Source of the DNA: UCB3 sp964415605
GTDB taxonomy: Bacteria; Chloroflexota; Anaerolineae; Epilineales; Epilineaceae
Assembly (NCBI GenBank): GCA_964415605.1
Contig: CAYQBA010000092.1
Coordinates: 1 to 19,254 of the forward strand
Reading direction: 5' to 3'
DNA length: 19,254 bases
Below the pieces are notes generated by a model. That model was not told where the DNA came from. It did no database searches and saw only the letters and a program-made list of their open reading frames with translations. This document shows positions 9,151-15,972 of the stretch, piece after piece. The translations under genes and the position numbers were made by a program. Numbering within the stretch: position 1 is the stretch's first letter; each line of letters begins with the position of its first letter.

Positions 9151-9900
9151 ATGACTCCCAGCGAGTACACGACGCTCGCCCGGGTCGAAGCCTCCCACTG
9201 GTGGTACACCGGCATGCGGCGGATCGCCGAGGAAATGCTGCGCGGGATCGACCTGCCGGCAGGCGCGCGCGTGCTGGACGCCGGCTGCGGCGCCGGCGGT
9301 GCCCTGACGTGGCTGCCCGCCTACGGCCAGCCCTTCGGCATCGACATCCACCCGCTCGCCGCGCACCACGCCGCCGGGCGCTGCCCGCGCGTCGCCGCCG
9401 CATCGGTACAAGCGCTGCCGTTCGCCGACGGCGCGTTCGACCTCGTCACGTCGTTCGACGTGCTCTACCACCTCGCGGTGCACGACGACGCGGCGGCGCT
9501 GGCCGAGATGGCCCGCGTCCTCCGCCGCCCGGATCGGGCCACCGGCGCGCCGGGCGGCTGGCTCGTCCTCCGCGTCCCGGCGCACGACTGGCTGCGGCGC
9601 GCCCACGACCGCCACGTGCAGACGCGCCACCGCTACGGCCGCCGCGAGCTGCGCGCCAAGCTCACCGCCGCGGGGCTGGACGTCGTGCGCCTCACGCCCG
9701 TCGGAGCGACGCTCCTGCCGGGTGCCGTCGCCCGCTGGCTCACCCAACGCGCGGCCGACCCGCGGTCGGACGTCGTCCTGCCGCCCGCGCCGGTCAACGC
9801 CGGGCTCGCCGCGCTGCTGCGGGCCGAGGCGGTGTGGCTGCGCCGGCACGACCTGCCGATCGGCCTGAGCCTCGTCGCCCTGGCCCGGCGGCGGGCCTGA
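9151..9900 (+). CDS. Class I SAM-dependent methyltransferase (Methyltransf_11 type)
   Basis: 249 residues. The N-terminal EASHWWYTGMRR is typical of small-molecule and cell-surface-sugar methyltransferases of this class. Motif I VLDAGCGAGG (41-50), acidic residue in GIDIHP (Asp65), then ALPFADGAFDLVTSFDVLYHL and a following EMARVL segment cover the remaining SAM-fold motifs. The ATG at 9151 begins the conserved region; its ribosome binding site is weak, and the frame is also open upstream without recognisable conservation. The substrate cannot be deduced. It is cotranscribed with the HAD phosphatase that starts 2 nt after its stop, which gives no clear pathway. Confidence 0.87.
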   Translation: MTPSEYTTLARVEASHWWYTGMRRIAEEMLRGIDLPAGARVLDAGCGAGGALTWLPAYGQPFGIDIHPLAAHHAAGRCPRVAAASVQALPFADGAFDLVTSFDVLYHLAVHDDAAALAEMARVLRRPDRATGAPGGWLVLRVPAHDWLRRAHDRHVQTRHRYGRRELRAKLTAAGLDVVRLTPVGATLLPGAVARWLTQRAADPRSDVVLPPAPVNAGLAALLRAEAVWLRRHDLPIGLSLVALARRRA

Positions 9901-9902
9901 CC

Positions 9903-10727
9903 GTGGCGCGCCCCCGGCGGACACCGCCGCCGTCGGAACGGCCACGGCTCATCGCCACCGACCTCGACGGGACGCTGCTCGCACCCGACGAGTCCGTCAC
10001 CCCGCGCACGCGGCGGGCACTGGACCGCGCCCGCGCGGCGGGCATCCCGGTGCTGCTCGTCACCGGCCGCCCGCCCCGCTGGCTGGATGGCCCGGTCGCG
10101 GCCACGGGTCACCGCGGGCCGGTCATCTGCGCCAATGGCGCCATCGTCTACGATCCGGCGGCGGGTGCGATCCTGCACCACGCCCCGCTCGAGCCGGGGG
10201 TCGCCGCGCGCCTGGTCGCCGGGCTGCGCGCCGCCGTGCCCGGCGCGACGTTCGCGTGCGAGATGGGCCTGACCTATGGCCGCGAGCCAGGCTACGCCCC
10301 GTTGCGCCTGCCGCTTCCCGACCGGATCCGGGTCGCCGACGCCCTGGACCTGGTGGCCGAGCCCGTGACCAAGCTCCTGGTCCGCCATCCGGGCCATGCC
10401 GTCGAGACGGTGGCGGCGGCCGCGGCGGGCCTGGCCGAGGACGCCGCCGAGGTCACGTGGTCGACCCCGCACCTGGTCGAGATCCACGGCCGCGGCGTCA
10501 CCAAGGCCAGCGCGCTGGCGCGCTGGTGCGCCGCGGCCGGGATCCGCGCGTCGGAGGTCGTCGCCTTCGGCGACATGCCCAACGATCTGGCGATGCTGCG
10601 CTGGGCAGGGACGGGCGTCGCCGTCGCCAACGCGCACCCCGACGTCCTGGCCGCCGCCGACGCCGTGACGGCCTCCAACGCCGAGGATGGGGTCGCGGCC
10701 TTCGTCGAGGCGCTCCTGGCGGGCTAG
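9903..10727 (+). CDS. HAD-superfamily phosphatase, Cof/subclass IIB
   Basis: 274 residues from a GTG 2 nt after the methyltransferase stop. All four HAD motifs are present: DLDGTLL (nucleophile Asp20, acid Asp22), LLVTGR (motif II), the lysine in GVTKASAL (motif III) and FGDMPND (motif IV). The segment between motifs II and III forms an alpha/beta cap, as in Cof-type sugar-phosphate and nucleotide phosphatases; the ending AVANAHPDVLAAADAVTASNAEDGVA is typical of the subfamily. It probably dephosphorylates small phosphorylated metabolites in the cytoplasm; specificity is not predictable. Its stop is only 3 bp from the stop of the convergent kup-like gene, and I see no terminator between them. 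Confidence 0.9.
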   Translation: MARPRRTPPPSERPRLIATDLDGTLLAPDESVTPRTRRALDRARAAGIPVLLVTGRPPRWLDGPVAATGHRGPVICANGAIVYDPAAGAILHHAPLEPGVAARLVAGLRAAVPGATFACEMGLTYGREPGYAPLRLPLPDRIRVADALDLVAEPVTKLLVRHPGHAVETVAAAAAGLAEDAAEVTWSTPHLVEIHGRGVTKASALARWCAAAGIRASEVVAFGDMPNDLAMLRWAGTGVAVANAHPDVLAAADAVTASNAEDGVAAFVEALLAG

Positions 10728-10730
10728 ACG

Positions 10731-12803
10731 CTAGAGCTCCACCGTCTCGCCCAGTTCGACGACCTGGCTGGGCGGCAGCCCGAAATAGTCGCTCGCGCTG
10801 CGCGCGTTGCGCGCCAGGATGACGAACAGGTTCTCGCGCCACAGCGCGAGGCCCGGCGCCGGCGTCGCCGCCAGCGTCTCGCGGCCGAGGAAGTAGCTGA
10901 CGGCCTCGGGGTTGATGCGCGGCTCGGCGATCGAACGCAAGGCTTCCGGCACGTTGGGCGTCTCCATGAACCCGTACTGCAGGCGAATGCGGTAGAAGTC
11001 GTGCGCCAGCTCCTCCACCCGCACCCGATCGGCAGCGGGGACGCGCGGCACGTCGGCCGTGCCGATGTGGACGATGACGTTGCGCCGGTGCAGGACGTGG
11101 TTGTGGTCGAGGTTCCGCTGCAGCGCCGGTGGAACGCCTTGGGGGTTGCTGAACAGGAACACGGCCGTCCCCGGCACCCGCATGGGCGGCGCGATCTCGA
11201 TCTCCGCCAGGAAGGTCCGCAGCGAGCCCATCCGGCGGCGCAGCCGATCGCTGAGCAGCTCGCGGCCGCGCTTCCACGTCGACATCAACACGAAGAGGAC
11301 GGCGGCCAGGCTGAGCGGGAGCCACCCGCCCTGAGCCACCTTGGTCAGGTTGGCCCCAAAAAACGCGGCGTCGACGACCAGAAACGGCACGCACACCGCG
11401 AGCGAGCGGGCCTTGCCCCACTTCCAGCGATGCCGCGCCACGACGTACAGGAGCAGCGTCGTGATGACCATCGTCGAGGTCACCGCGATGCCGTAGGCCG
11501 CGGCCAAGCTGCTCGAGGACCGGAAGCCGAGCACCACCGCGACGCACGCCAGCATGAGCAGCCAGTTCACGTCGGGAATATAGATCTGGCCGCGCGTCTG
11601 CGCCGACGTGTGATGGATGTCCAGGCGCGGGCTGAAGCCGAGCTGGACGGCCTGCATGGTCAGCGAGAACGCGCCGGAGATCAGCGCCTGCGACGCGATC
11701 ACGGTGGCGGCGGTGGCGAGCAGCACCAGCGGCACCAGCGCCCAATCGGGTGCCATGTGGAAGAAGGGGTGCTCGTTGGCATCGGCGTCGACGAGCAGGA
11801 GCGCGCCCTGGCCCAGGTAGTTGAGCGCGAGGGCCGGCAGCACCACGACGAACCACGAGACCCGGATGGGCCGCGGCCCGAAATGCCCCATGTCGGCGTA
11901 CAGCGCCTCGCCGCCAGTGACGACCAGGAACACGGTGCCCAACAGCACGAAGCCCGCCCAGCCGTTGGCGGCGAAGAACGTCACGGCATGGGCCGGGTTG
12001 ACGGCCGTCAGCACGTCCGGGCGCGCCAGGATGTGCGGGACCCCTAGGGCCCCCAGGACGACGAACCACGTCAGCGTGATGGGCCCGAACACCTTGCCGA
12101 CCCCGGCGGTGCCGCGGCGCTGTATCGCGAACAGCGCCACGAGAATGGTGATGGTGATGGGCACGATGTACGGCTCGAAGACCGGCGTCACGAGCCCGAG
12201 GCCCTCGACCGCGCTCAGCACCGAGATCGCCGGCGTGATGACGCCGTCGCCGTACAGCAGCGACGCCCCGAACAGGCCGAGGCCCACCACCCACCAGCCG
12301 CGCTCGGAGAGCCGTCCCCGCGCCGGGATGACGAGCGCCGTCAGCGCCAGGATCCCGCCCTCGCCGTGGTTGTCGGCGCGGAGCACGATGGCGAGGTACT
12401 TGACGGAGATGACGAGGATGAGCGACCACACGATGAGCGAGAGGACGCCGAGGACGTTCTCGGGGCTCACCGGCACGGCGTGGGGGCCCTCGAAGCATTC
12501 GCGGATCGCATAGAGGGGACTGGTGCCGATGTCGCCGAAGACGACGCCCAGGGCGGTGACGCACAGCGCCGCCAGCCCCGCGCCGTGGGCACCGTGGGCG
12601 CCGTGCGCAGCATGGGCATCGTGCGCCGGCCCGGCGGCCGCCTTCCGGCGGTCGGGAACGGCGTGGGCAGCGCCGGGAGCGGCGACTGGCTCGTCCGCGC
12701 CGGGCTGGTGGGCGGGCTCGGAAGCGGCGGGTACGGGAGCGGCGGGTGCCGGTCCGGCGGGATCGATGGGATCGGCGGGATCGGCGGGATCGGTGGGCGA
12801 CAT
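10731..12803 (-). CDS. kup: Kup-family potassium uptake transporter
   Basis: 690 residues. The membrane core begins at about residue 77 with LAALCVTALGVVFGDIGTSP, the Kup signature, and continues with RADNHGEGGILAL, LLYGDGVITPAISVLSAVEG, TGGEALYADMGHFG, LNYLGQGALLL and QALISGAFSL, giving about 12 hydrophobic segments. A soluble C-terminal domain follows from about residue 480. Kup imports K+ with protons across the cytoplasmic membrane. The first 76 residues are an unusual Pro/Ala/Asp tail plus a His-Ala-Gly stretch (DAHAAHGAHGAHGAG) absent from textbook Kup. The ATG at 12803 is the only ATG upstream of the core, but has no clear ribosome binding site. The gene follows the HEAT-repeat gene, whose frame runs into it; translational coupling is possible. 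Confidence 0.92.
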   Translation of the reverse strand: MSPTDPADPADPIDPAGPAPAAPVPAASEPAHQPGADEPVAAPGAAHAVPDRRKAAAGPAHDAHAAHGAHGAHGAGLAALCVTALGVVFGDIGTSPLYAIRECFEGPHAVPVSPENVLGVLSLIVWSLILVISVKYLAIVLRADNHGEGGILALTALVIPARGRLSERGWWVVGLGLFGASLLYGDGVITPAISVLSAVEGLGLVTPVFEPYIVPITITILVALFAIQRRGTAGVGKVFGPITLTWFVVLGALGVPHILARPDVLTAVNPAHAVTFFAANGWAGFVLLGTVFLVVTGGEALYADMGHFGPRPIRVSWFVVVLPALALNYLGQGALLLVDADANEHPFFHMAPDWALVPLVLLATAATVIASQALISGAFSLTMQAVQLGFSPRLDIHHTSAQTRGQIYIPDVNWLLMLACVAVVLGFRSSSSLAAAYGIAVTSTMVITTLLLYVVARHRWKWGKARSLAVCVPFLVVDAAFFGANLTKVAQGGWLPLSLAAVLFVLMSTWKRGRELLSDRLRRRMGSLRTFLAEIEIAPPMRVPGTAVFLFSNPQGVPPALQRNLDHNHVLHRRNVIVHIGTADVPRVPAADRVRVEELAHDFYRIRLQYGFMETPNVPEALRSIAEPRINPEAVSYFLGRETLAATPAPGLALWRENLFVILARNARSASDYFGLPPSQVVELGETVEL

Positions 12804-14110
12804 GGGGCTCGGGAATGGCGCGCGCCGCCCCCCCGCGCCCGGGGGGGGCGCGCCACAGGCGAGAGATGCGCGACGTAGGCGCGGGGGAAGTCGTTGCGGC
12901 GTTCGACCGGGGTCATCTGGTAGATGTCGTACTCCTCGGGAGACATCGCCGACTTGCCGGGGCGCGACACGGCGAGGATCACCTCGATGTCGGTGGGCAC
13001 CTCGCTCTTGTCCTGGATGTAGTGCAGCCAGTCCTGCAAGAGCTTGTATTCGTGGGGATCCACCGAGACGACCTTGGCGGTGTAAGACTTGCCGATATCG
13101 GCCGGTCGGGTCAGGAAGTGCGGCAGCGGCGGGTTGTCGTGCGGCGCCGGCAGCATGCCGAAGAACACGGCCCGCGCGTCGGCGTCGGCGGCGGCCGAGT
13201 CGCGCGACGCCAGAAGCGCGCGAATCTGCTCTTCGGGCGCCATGGTGGGGATAGAGAAGTGGATGTCCCAGCCGGCAAGGTGCTCCTTGACGACGTCGCG
13301 CTTGTTTGACGCCATCTGGATGGCCATCGACCCGATGACAACCGTCAGCGCGTGCGGCGAGCGCTTGATGTGATCGGTGACGTACGTGATGAGGTTCAGG
13401 TCGGGGTTCTCCAGCAGCGGCGCCGACACATCGATCACGGGCGGGACGGCGCCGGCCTCGGCGAGGTAGCGGCGGACGTGCTCGTCGAGCACCACCTTGG
13501 CCCGCTCGGTGCCGATCTCGCGCAGCGCCTCGAGCGCCATCGTGCGCCGATGCGGGTCGGTCAGCCGCAGGTCGTCGGCCAGGCGGTCGATGCCCCACAC
13601 GTCGCCGAGCCGCGCGAGGGCCACGCACGCCCGGGTGTGGATCTCGAGGTCGATGTCGTCGGTCGCATCGCGGACGATGCCAATGACGTCGTCGGAGCCG
13701 GTGATCCCCAGCATGTCCATCACGCGCGCGCGGCGCGTCCCGATGATGCCGATGTCCTTCGCCTCGCGGCTGGCCGACGGCACGAGCGCGTCGCCGTAGG
13801 TCGCGAGGGCCGTGAGCACGGCGCCGTCGCCGTAGTTGAGGTACGCGTTCATCAGCGGGCGCAGCGCCGACCGGTCGCCGAGGTTGGCCAGTCGCGTCGC
13901 CGCCTCCTCGCGCTGGCCGGGGTCCTTGGCGCTCAGGAGCCGGATGAGCTGCCGGGCGTCCATGGCGTCGATGTCCGCGACCCGCTCCGCCTCGGCCTCG
14001 GCCGCCTGCGCCTCGGACCGCTGCGGGGGCGGGGGGGCTCGCCTCGGACGCACTGGCGGCGGGGGCGGGGGCTTCTTGTCGCCGCCAAACAGCTTCTTGA
14101 GAAAGCTCAT
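12467..14110 (-). CDS. HEAT-repeat protein of unknown function (C-terminal end uncertain)
   Basis: 547 residues in the sequence as given. The ATG at 14110 follows GGGAGG with a 6-nt gap. The N-terminus MSFLKKLFGGDKK leads into a proline-rich stretch and then helical HEAT/PBS-like repeats from about residue 50: LIRLLSAKDPGQREEAATRLANLG, ACVALARLGDVWGIDRLADDLR, TMALEALREIG. Residues about 230-430 are a second, mixed alpha/beta region (NLITYVTDHIKRSPHALTVVIGS; SYTAKVVSVDPHEYKLL) that I do not recognise. No signal peptide or membrane segment is seen. The conserved-looking part ends near 12860. The last roughly 130 residues are low-complexity, Pro/Arg-rich and overlap the kup-like gene by 337 bp in another frame, so the true end is probably altered by a homopolymer error. 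Position upstream of kup hints at a linked role, which is inference. Confidence 0.75.
   Translation of the reverse strand: MSFLKKLFGGDKKPPPPPPVRPRRAPPPPQRSEAQAAEAEAERVADIDAMDARQLIRLLSAKDPGQREEAATRLANLGDRSALRPLMNAYLNYGDGAVLTALATYGDALVPSASREAKDIGIIGTRRARVMDMLGITGSDDVIGIVRDATDDIDLEIHTRACVALARLGDVWGIDRLADDLRLTDPHRRTMALEALREIGTERAKVVLDEHVRRYLAEAGAVPPVIDVSAPLLENPDLNLITYVTDHIKRSPHALTVVIGSMAIQMASNKRDVVKEHLAGWDIHFSIPTMAPEEQIRALLASRDSAAADADARAVFFGMLPAPHDNPPLPHFLTRPADIGKSYTAKVVSVDPHEYKLLQDWLHYIQDKSEVPTDIEVILAVSRPGKSAMSPEEYDIYQMTPVERRNDFPRAYVAHLSPVARPPRARGGGARHSRAPCRPPIPPIPPIPSIPPDRHPPLPYPPLPSPPTSPARTSQSPLPALPTPFPTAGRRPPGRRTMPMLRTAPTVPTARGWRRCASPPWASSSATSAPVPSMRSANASRAPTPCR
12821..12850. repeat. C7/G8 homopolymer tracts in an inverted arrangement
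   Basis: C7 at 12828-12834 and G8 at 12841-12848, flanked by CGCGCC/GGCGCG, can fold on each other. The tract lies at the point where the conserved part of the HEAT-repeat protein ends and just upstream of the kup-like start. Such runs are prone to sequencing error and to slippage. One extra base here would place the HEAT frame in the kup frame. Confidence 0.7.
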
Positions 14111-14149
14111 CGTCAACCTCCCTGGCGAAGCGGAAACATCGGTGGGGAC

Positions 14150-14179
14150 ATTTTACCGCGCGCCACGTGGATTCGTAAA
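14150..14179 (-). promoter_or_regulatory. Putative promoter for the HEAT-kup operon
   Basis: On the minus strand TTTACG (14174-14179), an 18-bp spacer, then TAAAAT (14150-14155), about 40 bp before the ATG. It lies just downstream of the HiPIP terminator in an A/T-richer island. Matches to consensus are 4/6 and 5/6. Confidence 0.55.
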
Positions 14180-14268
14180 GTGGTTCGCCGACATCGACGA
14201 CGAAGCAGCGGCGGGAGCGGCGAAAGCGGTCCGACGGGCGGAACGGGCGACAGGCCATCTAGCGGCAG

Positions 14269-14304
14269 ACAAACAAACGGGGCGTGTCCTCGCGGACACG
14301 CCCC
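14269..14304 (-). terminator. Rho-independent terminator of the HiPIP gene
   Basis: On the minus strand GGGGCGTGTCC, loop GCGA, GGACACGCCCC, then GTTTGTTTGT. The stem is 11 perfect base pairs closed by a GNRA tetraloop and followed by a T-rich tract, about 35 bp after the HiPIP stop codon. It isolates this gene from the HEAT-kup operon. Confidence 0.9.
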
Positions 14305-14339
14305 ATCGCCGTCGGGAGCCGGGATCGCGGCGCGCCGGC

Positions 14340-14699
14340 TCAGCTGACCTTCTCGACCCAGGCCGTGCAGTGGCCGTCGGGGTTGATGCTGCCGGGGACG
14401 ACCAGGCACTTGCCGCACTCGCCGGCGGTGGCCGGGGCCTGGAACTGCTGGCAGTTGGTGCAGTTCTTGCCCTCGAGGGTCGACTTCTCGAGGTATTGGA
14501 GCGAGGTCCGGGTCTCGACCTCCTGCGGCGTCAGGGCCGAGGTGTCGGAGCAATCCAGCGCGGCCGTTCCACCGCCCTCGGTGCCGCCCTCGGTGCCGCC
14601 GCCGCAGGCGGCCAGGAAATAGGTCGAACCCACCGTCACCGCGCCGAGCGTGGCGGTGCGCCGGATGAACAGCCGTCTCGTCAGGTCCGTATCACGCAT
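14340..14699 (-). CDS. High-potential iron-sulfur protein (HiPIP), Tat-exported lipoprotein
   Basis: 119 residues. The N-terminus carries a twin-arginine motif (TRRLFIRR, 7-14) and then a lipobox LAAC with Cys32, followed by a Gly/Thr/Glu linker (GGGTEGGTEGGG). The C-terminal domain has the HiPIP pattern: LQYLEK with Tyr69, CTNCQQF (Cys80, Cys83), GKCLVVPG (Cys98) and HCTAWV (Cys111) as the four [4Fe-4S] ligands. Cys50 and Cys95 are extra. HiPIPs carry single electrons between membrane complexes and terminal acceptors; this one would be folded in the cytoplasm, exported by Tat and anchored on the outer face of the membrane. The ATG has GGAGGA 8 nt upstream. It is a single-gene unit with a strong promoter and terminator. 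No partner oxidoreductase is visible in the window. Confidence 0.92.
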   Translation of the reverse strand: MRDTDLTRRLFIRRTATLGAVTVGSTYFLAACGGGTEGGTEGGGTAALDCSDTSALTPQEVETRTSLQYLEKSTLEGKNCTNCQQFQAPATAGECGKCLVVPGSINPDGHCTAWVEKVS

Positions 14700-14765
14700 G
14701 TGCGTCTTCCTCCGTAACAGTAAAGGCGCCTGGAAGTGGCCTTCGGCCCAGGCAGGCCGCGCGAT

Positions 14766-14794
14766 ATTATCGCGAGGACGGCCGGGCCTGTCAA
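14766..14794 (-). promoter_or_regulatory. Strong sigma70-type promoter for the HiPIP gene
   Basis: On the minus strand a perfect TTGACA (14789-14794), a 17-bp spacer, and GATAAT (14766-14771, 5 of 6 matches). The expected start site near 14759 gives a leader of about 60 nt ending in GGAGGA. It is the best promoter match in the window. Confidence 0.8.
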
Positions 14795-14834
14795 GTGCCG
14801 TCAAACCGGCGCGCAAGTGGCTTCAAGGCAAGGT

Positions 14835-15677
14835 TCACCCTGGTTGAGGGTTGGCCAGCCAGTCGGCCACGACGGCGGCAACGGTCTCGGGCGCTTCCAG
14901 CGGCAACAGATGCCCGAGCCCGGGCAGCTCGTGGAACGCCGCGCCCGGCTGGCGGCGCCGCCAGAGCCCCCATTCCGCGGGGCGGATGGTGTCGGTGAGG
15001 GCGCCGCGGATGGCCAGCGTGGGCAACGAGATCCGCGGGACGAGGTCCCAGACGTCCGTCGGCGGCGTGGCGTAGATGTGGGCCTCCCACGCCGGCGTGC
15101 ACGCCAGCTCGACGTCGCCGGAGCCGTCGGCGGCCGCGCGCAGGGCGCCCACCACGTGGTCCCACAGGACGTCGTCGGGGATGCGCGCGAAGACGGCCTT
15201 CCCCCGCAGGTGCTCAAACGCCGCGGCCCGGCTGGTCCAGCGCGACCGCCGCGCCCGCGCCACGCGGACGAGCGGCAAGCGGTCGGCCGCCGCCGTGGGC
15301 GCGCGGCGCAGCTCGGCGAGAAGATCGGGCGGCAGGAACACGGGCTCGATGAGCACGAGGGCGCGGAAGAGGTCCGGTCGCTCGACCGCGGCGTACAGCA
15401 TCGCAACCCCGCCGAGCGAGTGGCCGGCGCCGACGACGCCGCCCAGGCCGGCGGCGTCGAGCAGGCGGATGATGTCGGCGCCGAGCGGGTGCCAATCCGG
15501 GAGGTCCGCGGGGCGCGCATTCGGCCAGAACGGCCGCTGAAGGATGCCCCACACGCGGTGGCGGTCCAGCAGCGGCGTCACGAAACGCCGGTAAGCGCCA
15601 GGGGGGTAGCCGTTGGCGTGCGCCAGGAGCAGGGGGCCGCCGTGGCCGCCGAAGTCGTGGTAGGGAATCGCTGCCAT
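14835..15677 (-). CDS. Alpha/beta-hydrolase fold protein
   Basis: 280 residues. LLLAHANGYPPGAY carries the HANG-type oxyanion loop (20-23), GAGHSLGG gives the nucleophile Ser87, Asp229 in LAIRGALTDT is the likely acid, and His256 in LPGLGHLLPLE completes the triad. Length and order are normal for single-domain esterases, haloalkane-dehalogenase-like or lactonase-like enzymes. No signal peptide, so cytoplasmic. The ATG at 15677 begins directly at the conserved first strand (MAAIPYHDFGG); its ribosome binding site is weak. The substrate is unknown and the neighbours give no hint. The gene has its own promoter; its stop lies about 40 bp before the HiPIP promoter's -35 box. Confidence 0.9.
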   Translation of the reverse strand: MAAIPYHDFGGHGGPLLLAHANGYPPGAYRRFVTPLLDRHRVWGILQRPFWPNARPADLPDWHPLGADIIRLLDAAGLGGVVGAGHSLGGVAMLYAAVERPDLFRALVLIEPVFLPPDLLAELRRAPTAAADRLPLVRVARARRSRWTSRAAAFEHLRGKAVFARIPDDVLWDHVVGALRAAADGSGDVELACTPAWEAHIYATPPTDVWDLVPRISLPTLAIRGALTDTIRPAEWGLWRRRQPGAAFHELPGLGHLLPLEAPETVAAVVADWLANPQPG

Positions 15678-15775
15678 GTCGATCTGGGGTCCGCGTTCGC
15701 ACTGGAGGGGAGCAAGCGGTGGACGGTCGGGCCACTCCCGTCACGGGGCGGCCCGGGACGGGGCGCCGCTGGCCC

Positions 15776-15804
15776 ATCCTAACGGTGCGATCGCTGCCGG
15801 TCAA
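15776..15804 (-). promoter_or_regulatory. Putative promoter for the alpha/beta hydrolase gene
   Basis: On the minus strand TTGACC (15799-15804), a 17-bp spacer, and TAGGAT (15776-15781). Matches are 5/6 and 4/6. The leader would be about 90 nt. A perfect GCGATCGC palindrome lies inside the spacer (15786-15793). Confidence 0.5.
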
Positions 15805-15920
15805 GTGGTGCCCGGCCTGTCGATGCGCAAGGGCGGGTTCCCATGTGGGCGACGAACCGGACGACCATCACCATTCGGGCTCCTCCGCCCTTCGGCGGCC
15901 CCCGGCGGCGCGCGACCACC

Positions 15921-15948
15921 TTGCGCCACCGCCCCGTCGGCGTAGAAT
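15921..15948 (+). promoter_or_regulatory. Possible promoter for the 15973 membrane protein
   Basis: TTGCGC (15921-15926), a 16-bp spacer, then TAGAAT (15943-15948). The -35 is poor (3/6) and the -10 is good (5/6). The GTG start lies 25 bp downstream, so the leader would be short. Confidence 0.4.
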
Positions 15949-15972
15949 GGCCTGCACAGGCCTCGACTCACG

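Noticed and set aside
10498..12564. Long minus-strand frame overlapping kup and HAD
   Set aside because: Arg/Gly/Pro-rich translation with no membrane segments; the Kup frame explains this DNA fully.
12804..14258. Open extension of the kup frame far upstream of its ATG
   Set aside because: It runs through the HEAT-repeat gene in another register and encodes Arg/Ala-rich sequence. The HEAT frame has the ribosome binding site and real repeats, so kup is started at 12803.
15678..15972. A small gene in the divergent region before the membrane protein
   Set aside because: Open frames here have Pro/Arg-rich translations and no ribosome binding site; only the two opposing promoters are supported.
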